Of a stretch of DNA of 9,763 nt, positions 6,859-9,763 are shown one piece after another. Within the stretch, counting starts at the first letter, position 1, and each line of letters starts with the position of its first letter. The notes under the pieces are model-generated. The model saw only the letters and a list, made by a program, of their open reading frames with translations. It ran no database searches and was not told where the DNA came from. Source of the stretch: Mariprofundaceae bacterium (lineage in GTDB: Bacteria; Pseudomonadota; Zetaproteobacteria; Mariprofundales; Mariprofundaceae); assembly GCA_030950835.1 (NCBI GenBank), contig JAUZQU010000034.1:1-9763 (forward strand). The letters are read 5' to 3'. The translations under genes and the position numbers were made by a program.

Positions 6859-8121
6859 TTAAGCTGTTATAATATGAATACTTTTGGCAGCAGCTTTGGC
6901 TTTGTCTCTGGCTTGTTGTTCGTTTTCACCACGGGCTAGGGTGACTGCCATGCGGCGTTTACCGTGAACTTCGGGTTTGCCAAAAAGACGAAGTTGGGTG
7001 TCTGGCTGGATTAAAGCTTGTTCGAGATGGGCAAAGGCGACTTGTGTTGAATCTGCTTCGACAACGATAGGGCAAGATGCTGAGGCACCATGTTGGACGA
7101 TATTGGGAATGGGTAAACCCAAAATGGCTCTGGCATGTAAGGCGAATTCAGACAAGTCTTGTGAAATCAAGGTGACCAAACCTGTATCGTGTGGTCGTGG
7201 TGAGACTTCGCTGAAAATCGCCTTATCACCCTGCATAAATAACTCCACCCCAAACAAACCATAACCTCCCAAAGCTTCAGTGACCTTGCTGGCAATGTGT
7301 TGGGCTGCTTGAAGCGCCGCCTCACTCATCACTTGTGGTTGCCATGATTCACGGTAATCACCATCGACTTGTAGATGTCCTATGGGTAAACAAAAGGATG
7401 TGCCATCACGGTGACGAATGGTTAAAAGGGTGACGGCGTAATCACACTCAAAAAAACCTTCGCCAATTCCCTCACCCCTCCCCGCTCTTCCCCCTTTTTG
7501 AGCATCATCCCATGCCTGTTGTATGTCTGTAGGGCTTTGGATGACGGATTGTCCTTTTCCCGATGAACTCATGATGGGTTTGACCACACAAGGTAAACCA
7601 ATATCCGCCACCGCGGCTTCAAATTCACTTTGGTTGTCGGCAAATTGATAGGCTGAAGTGGCAAGGTTTAATGTTTCTGCGGCAAGACGACGAATACCCT
7701 CGCGATTCATGGTCAGCTGGGTGGCTTTGGCAGTAGGAATGATGGTGAAACCTTCTGTTTCCAGCTCAGCTAAGGTGTCTGTGGCAATGGCTTCCACTTC
7801 GGGTACAACCAAGTCAGGCTGCTCTTGTTCTATCAGCTGACGAAGGGCTTTGCCATCTAACATATTGATGACAAAAGACTGATGTGCCACCTGCATGGCA
7901 GGTGCATGGGCATAACTATCTACTGCTATCACTTGCACGCCAAAACGTTGCAATTCAATCGCCACTTCTTTGCCCAACTCGCCTGAACCAAGCAACATGA
8001 CTTTGGTGGCAGTAGGGGAGAGCGGGGTGCCAATTTGTATGCCGAGTTTGCTGTCGGTTTGTTTGTCCATTTTTTGGTTATCAATGTGCTTGTCAATTTG
8101 CTGGTGATGGGCTGTGTTCAT
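6859..8121 (-). CDS. purT: Formate-dependent phosphoribosylglycinamide formyltransferase PurT
   Basis: A 420-residue ATP-grasp enzyme that makes formyl-GAR from GAR, formate and ATP, the folate-independent version of the third step of purine synthesis. E. coli PurT has 392 residues. Co-linear motifs are MLLGSGELGKEVAIE (42-56), VPEVEAIATD (106-115), LTMNREGIRRLAAE (136-149), KPIMSSSGKGQ (181-191), GDYRESWQPQ (254-263), GYGLFGVELF (286-295), and FSEVSPRPHDTG (303-314). Glu293 and Glu305 align with the magnesium-binding glutamates of E. coli PurT. The first 26 or so residues are additional and built of an imperfect four-residue repeat. The long start is favoured by AAGGA seven bases upstream and by overlap with the protease stop (ATGA). 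A purN-type enzyme, if present, is not in this window. The gene is followed after 10 bases by ogt. Confidence 0.97.
   Translation of the reverse strand: MNTAHHQQIDKHIDNQKMDKQTDSKLGIQIGTPLSPTATKVMLLGSGELGKEVAIELQRFGVQVIAVDSYAHAPAMQVAHQSFVINMLDGKALRQLIEQEQPDLVVPEVEAIATDTLAELETEGFTIIPTAKATQLTMNREGIRRLAAETLNLATSAYQFADNQSEFEAAVADIGLPCVVKPIMSSSGKGQSVIQSPTDIQQAWDDAQKGGRAGRGEGIGEGFFECDYAVTLLTIRHRDGTSFCLPIGHLQVDGDYRESWQPQVMSEAALQAAQHIASKVTEALGGYGLFGVELFMQGDKAIFSEVSPRPHDTGLVTLISQDLSEFALHARAILGLPIPNIVQHGASASCPIVVEADSTQVAFAHLEQALIQPDTQLRLFGKPEVHGKRRMAVTLARGENEQQARDKAKAAAKSIHIITA
8050..8103 (-). repeat. Imperfect 12-base repeat in the purT N-terminal extension
   Basis: Read on the minus strand, codons 7-24 of purT encode QQIDK HIDN QKMD KQTD S, a four-residue periodic polar stretch from loosely repeated 12-base units. 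E. coli PurT lacks this segment. It resembles in scale the 12-base expansion in recG, although the two sequences are unrelated. Confidence 0.45.
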
Positions 8122-8133
8122 GTTGATTTCCTT
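8118..8133 (-). promoter_or_regulatory. purT ribosome binding site and start inside the protease gene end
   Basis: AAGGA (8133-8129, minus strand) lies seven bases before the purT ATG (8121-8119), within the last codons of the protease (encoding TRKST). The purT ATG shares its last two bases with the protease TGA stop (8120-8118), giving ATGA. This arrangement fixes the purT start and predicts termination-reinitiation coupling. Confidence 0.8.
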
Positions 8134-9763
8134 GTGATGGTGCTGCGTTGCTGTCGCATGAAATAGAGTAATAATAAGAGCAATGTAAAGTTAGACCAAG
8201 CTGTGAGCCATGTGGGGCTAAGGCACAGGGATGATTTGCTGCTTGAGCTGCTTGATGAGGGGACTAAAGCTTGGCTGGAAGTGGTGCTGGCTAGGATTTG
8301 ATAGTTAGTGGGCTTTTGGTCGTAGCTGATGACAGTAACAAACCATGTGCCTGCTTGTGGCTGAGAAATAAGAATTTGCTCATTTCCTGTATGTGCAGCT
8401 ACGGAGACTATGGTGTTAGGGTCGCGTCCGAATTTAGGATTGATGCTGTACAAGGCATAATCAAATTGGGATGGGGCTGCGAAACGTAATAAAATATCAA
8501 TATCATTTTGGGCAGCGCTGGTGATATTTAAGAATGCAGAACCTGCTGGCACATCGATGTGGTAATATTGAAACTCATCTTGATCATGGCGCATGATTTG
8601 ACCTTGATGGATGGTATCGGCAATTAAAGTACCTATGTCCAAGTTGAAATGGCGCGTAAAGCTGACACCATTATTGGTTTGAATGGTTAAAGTGAAAGGA
8701 ATATGGCTAAAACCTGAAATGTCACCGATATTCAGCGTGAAAGCACTGTTGGCAAAAGCTTTTGCACCCATATTTAAATTTGCCCAACTGACTGAGGCAG
8801 GGAAAACTGAGACCAAAGCATGGCTGCTGCTTAAAGAAGCGGTGATGCCTGTGGCAGCCAACCAGACGTTTTCGAGTTCAATGTTGAGGTTGATGCTTTC
8901 ATTGGGGTCGAGTTGATTATTGTTGTTATCTGATAATTGGAGATCAGCGATGACAAGTTCTGGCTGGGCAGGCATGGTTAAAGCTTTGGCGGCGTTGACT
9001 CTACCATCGGTAGCGTTGAGCATTTTTTGGTTCATGGTATCTACAGATGCCATGATTCTGCCTTTGACTTCCTGATAGCTGAGGGTGGGGTATTGCGCCA
9101 AAATTAAAGCGGCAATACCTGCAGTGTATGGGGCTGAAAATGAAGTGCCAGAGACAAAATCATAGGTATTGGGTGTAGTGGTGGTGTAAATGCCTGAACC
9201 AGGGGCTGCTACATCAACAGTGGTCGCACCAAAATGTGACCATGATGTGAGATTACCATCGTTTTTATAAGCCGATACAGCAAGGATGTTGGCATGGGGT
9301 AAGCTAGATGGGTAGTCCAACACACGGTCATTATTACCATCATAATTGCCTGCTGCGGCGACCAATAAAATACCGTTATCCAATAATGTTTGCATACCTG
9401 CTGATTCAGCAAACGAAAACTGAGGACCACCCCAGCTGGCATTAACAATCTGCGCACCATTGGCTGCGGCATAATTAAGCGCTGCCAACTCACTCGCCAC
9501 ATCACCAGAAAACTTAAGCGGCATGATGCTGACATTCCAATTCACACCCGCAACGCCTATACCATTATTGCCCACAGCACCAATACATCCAGCCACCATA
9601 GTGCCGTGTCCTTCACCATTGCCTGCATCGGCGCTGGGGTCGTTATCATTGTCTACAAAGTCCCAACCATGTACATCATCAATATAACCATTGCCATCAT
9701 CATCTATACCGTTACCTGCGATTTCGGCGGTATTGGTCCAGATATTGGCTTGTAAATCGGGGT
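8118..9763 (-). CDS. Subtilisin-family (S8) serine protease with C-terminal anchor, N-terminus outside window
   Basis: The visible 547 residues lack the start, signal peptide, any propeptide and catalytic Asp, which lie beyond 9763. The frame opens with PDLQANIWTN, the segment usually just after the Asp motif, then an acidic DDDGNGYIDD (20-29), a likely calcium-binding loop. Catalytic His52 is in GHGTMVAG (51-58; Met where His is commoner). Oxyanion Asn139 is in AAAGN and catalytic Ser207 in GTSFSAP (205-211). A beta-rich domain (about 268-375, LQLSDNNNNQLDPNESINLNI) resembles CARDB/COG1361-type modules. A pre-peptidase C-terminal (PPC) domain follows (about 395-490, FQYYHIDVPAG through GTWFVTVISYD). 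The end is a seven-serine run, a Cys (513), a hydrophobic FTLLLLLLYF segment and basic RQQR...RK, suggesting an exported, membrane-held or C-terminally processed protein. It overlaps purT by four bases. Confidence 0.94.
   Translation of the reverse strand, partial: PDLQANIWTNTAEIAGNGIDDDGNGYIDDVHGWDFVDNDNDPSADAGNGEGHGTMVAGCIGAVGNNGIGVAGVNWNVSIMPLKFSGDVASELAALNYAAANGAQIVNASWGGPQFSFAESAGMQTLLDNGILLVAAAGNYDGNNDRVLDYPSSLPHANILAVSAYKNDGNLTSWSHFGATTVDVAAPGSGIYTTTTPNTYDFVSGTSFSAPYTAGIAALILAQYPTLSYQEVKGRIMASVDTMNQKMLNATDGRVNAAKALTMPAQPELVIADLQLSDNNNNQLDPNESINLNIELENVWLAATGITASLSSSHALVSVFPASVSWANLNMGAKAFANSAFTLNIGDISGFSHIPFTLTIQTNNGVSFTRHFNLDIGTLIADTIHQGQIMRHDQDEFQYYHIDVPAGSAFLNITSAAQNDIDILLRFAAPSQFDYALYSINPKFGRDPNTIVSVAAHTGNEQILISQPQAGTWFVTVISYDQKPTNYQILASTTSSQALVPSSSSSSSKSSLCLSPTWLTAWSNFTLLLLLLYFMRQQRSTITRKST

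Noticed and set aside
7440..7500. Possible frameshift or foreign insert in purT at a C-rich patch where the protein reads GRAGRGEGIGEG.
   Set aside because: The alignment to E. coli PurT keeps the same length through this stretch and the conserved Glu-Gly and downstream TLLT remain in frame; it is local divergence.
7480..8027. Inverted repeat CCCCGCTCT at 7480-7488 and 8019-8027 within purT.
   Set aside because: Nine bases, far apart and both inside conserved coding sequence; consistent with chance.
8118..9599. Treating the protease as a complete 493-residue protein starting at 9599.
   Set aside because: That Met is the residue after GHGT of the catalytic His motif. The frame is open to the window edge and continues with typical subtilase sequence upstream.

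Overview
The window is an ordinary, densely packed bacterial chromosomal segment of moderate GC, mid-40s percent by eye. It holds eight protein-coding genes, two of them cut by the window edges. YaaA, RecG, RecQ, Hsp15/HslR and PurT all resemble their gammaproteobacterial counterparts closely. Formate-dependent PurT and Hsp15 together point to a proteobacterium, gammaproteobacterial or a close relative such as the zetaproteobacteria. I cannot name a genus from the sequence. I see no tRNA, rRNA, CRISPR array, insertion sequence, phage gene or attachment site, and no gene-free stretch longer than 300 bases.

Layout. On the minus strand at the left edge lies yaaA (1-478), missing its C-terminus. 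It diverges from a + strand run of a short sensorless histidine kinase (615-1394), recG (1475-3538) and recQ (3725-5893). The 136-base gap between yaaA and the kinase holds a good sigma-70-type promoter for each direction. recG follows the kinase by 80 bases. recQ follows recG after a 186-base AT-rich gap with a candidate promoter of its own. A strong GC-rich hairpin (5902-5940) separates recQ from a convergent minus-strand run. That run reads, in transcription order, subtilisin-family protease (9763-8118, 5' end beyond the window), purT (8121-6859), ogt-type methyltransferase (6848-6411) and hslR (6398-6012). The protease stop and the purT start overlap in an ATGA. purT and ogt are 10 bases apart, and the hslR ribosome binding site overlaps the ogt stop, so these four genes look like one operon.

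How the genes fit together. yaaA (peroxide stress), recG (fork and branch-migration helicase), recQ (3'-5' helicase) and ogt (O6-alkylguanine repair) all serve genome integrity. hslR rescues stalled ribosomal subunits and purT is purine biosynthesis. The protease is predicted to be exported and membrane-anchored, and its link to purT is positional rather than an obvious pathway. I did not find a convincing undescribed system. The points worth a second look are the protease's Ser-rich/hydrophobic/basic tail, the protease-purT coupling, the purT N-terminal extension, the RecQ C-terminal helix-turn-helix extension, a 12-base repeat insert in recG, and an orphan kinase with no sensor domain.
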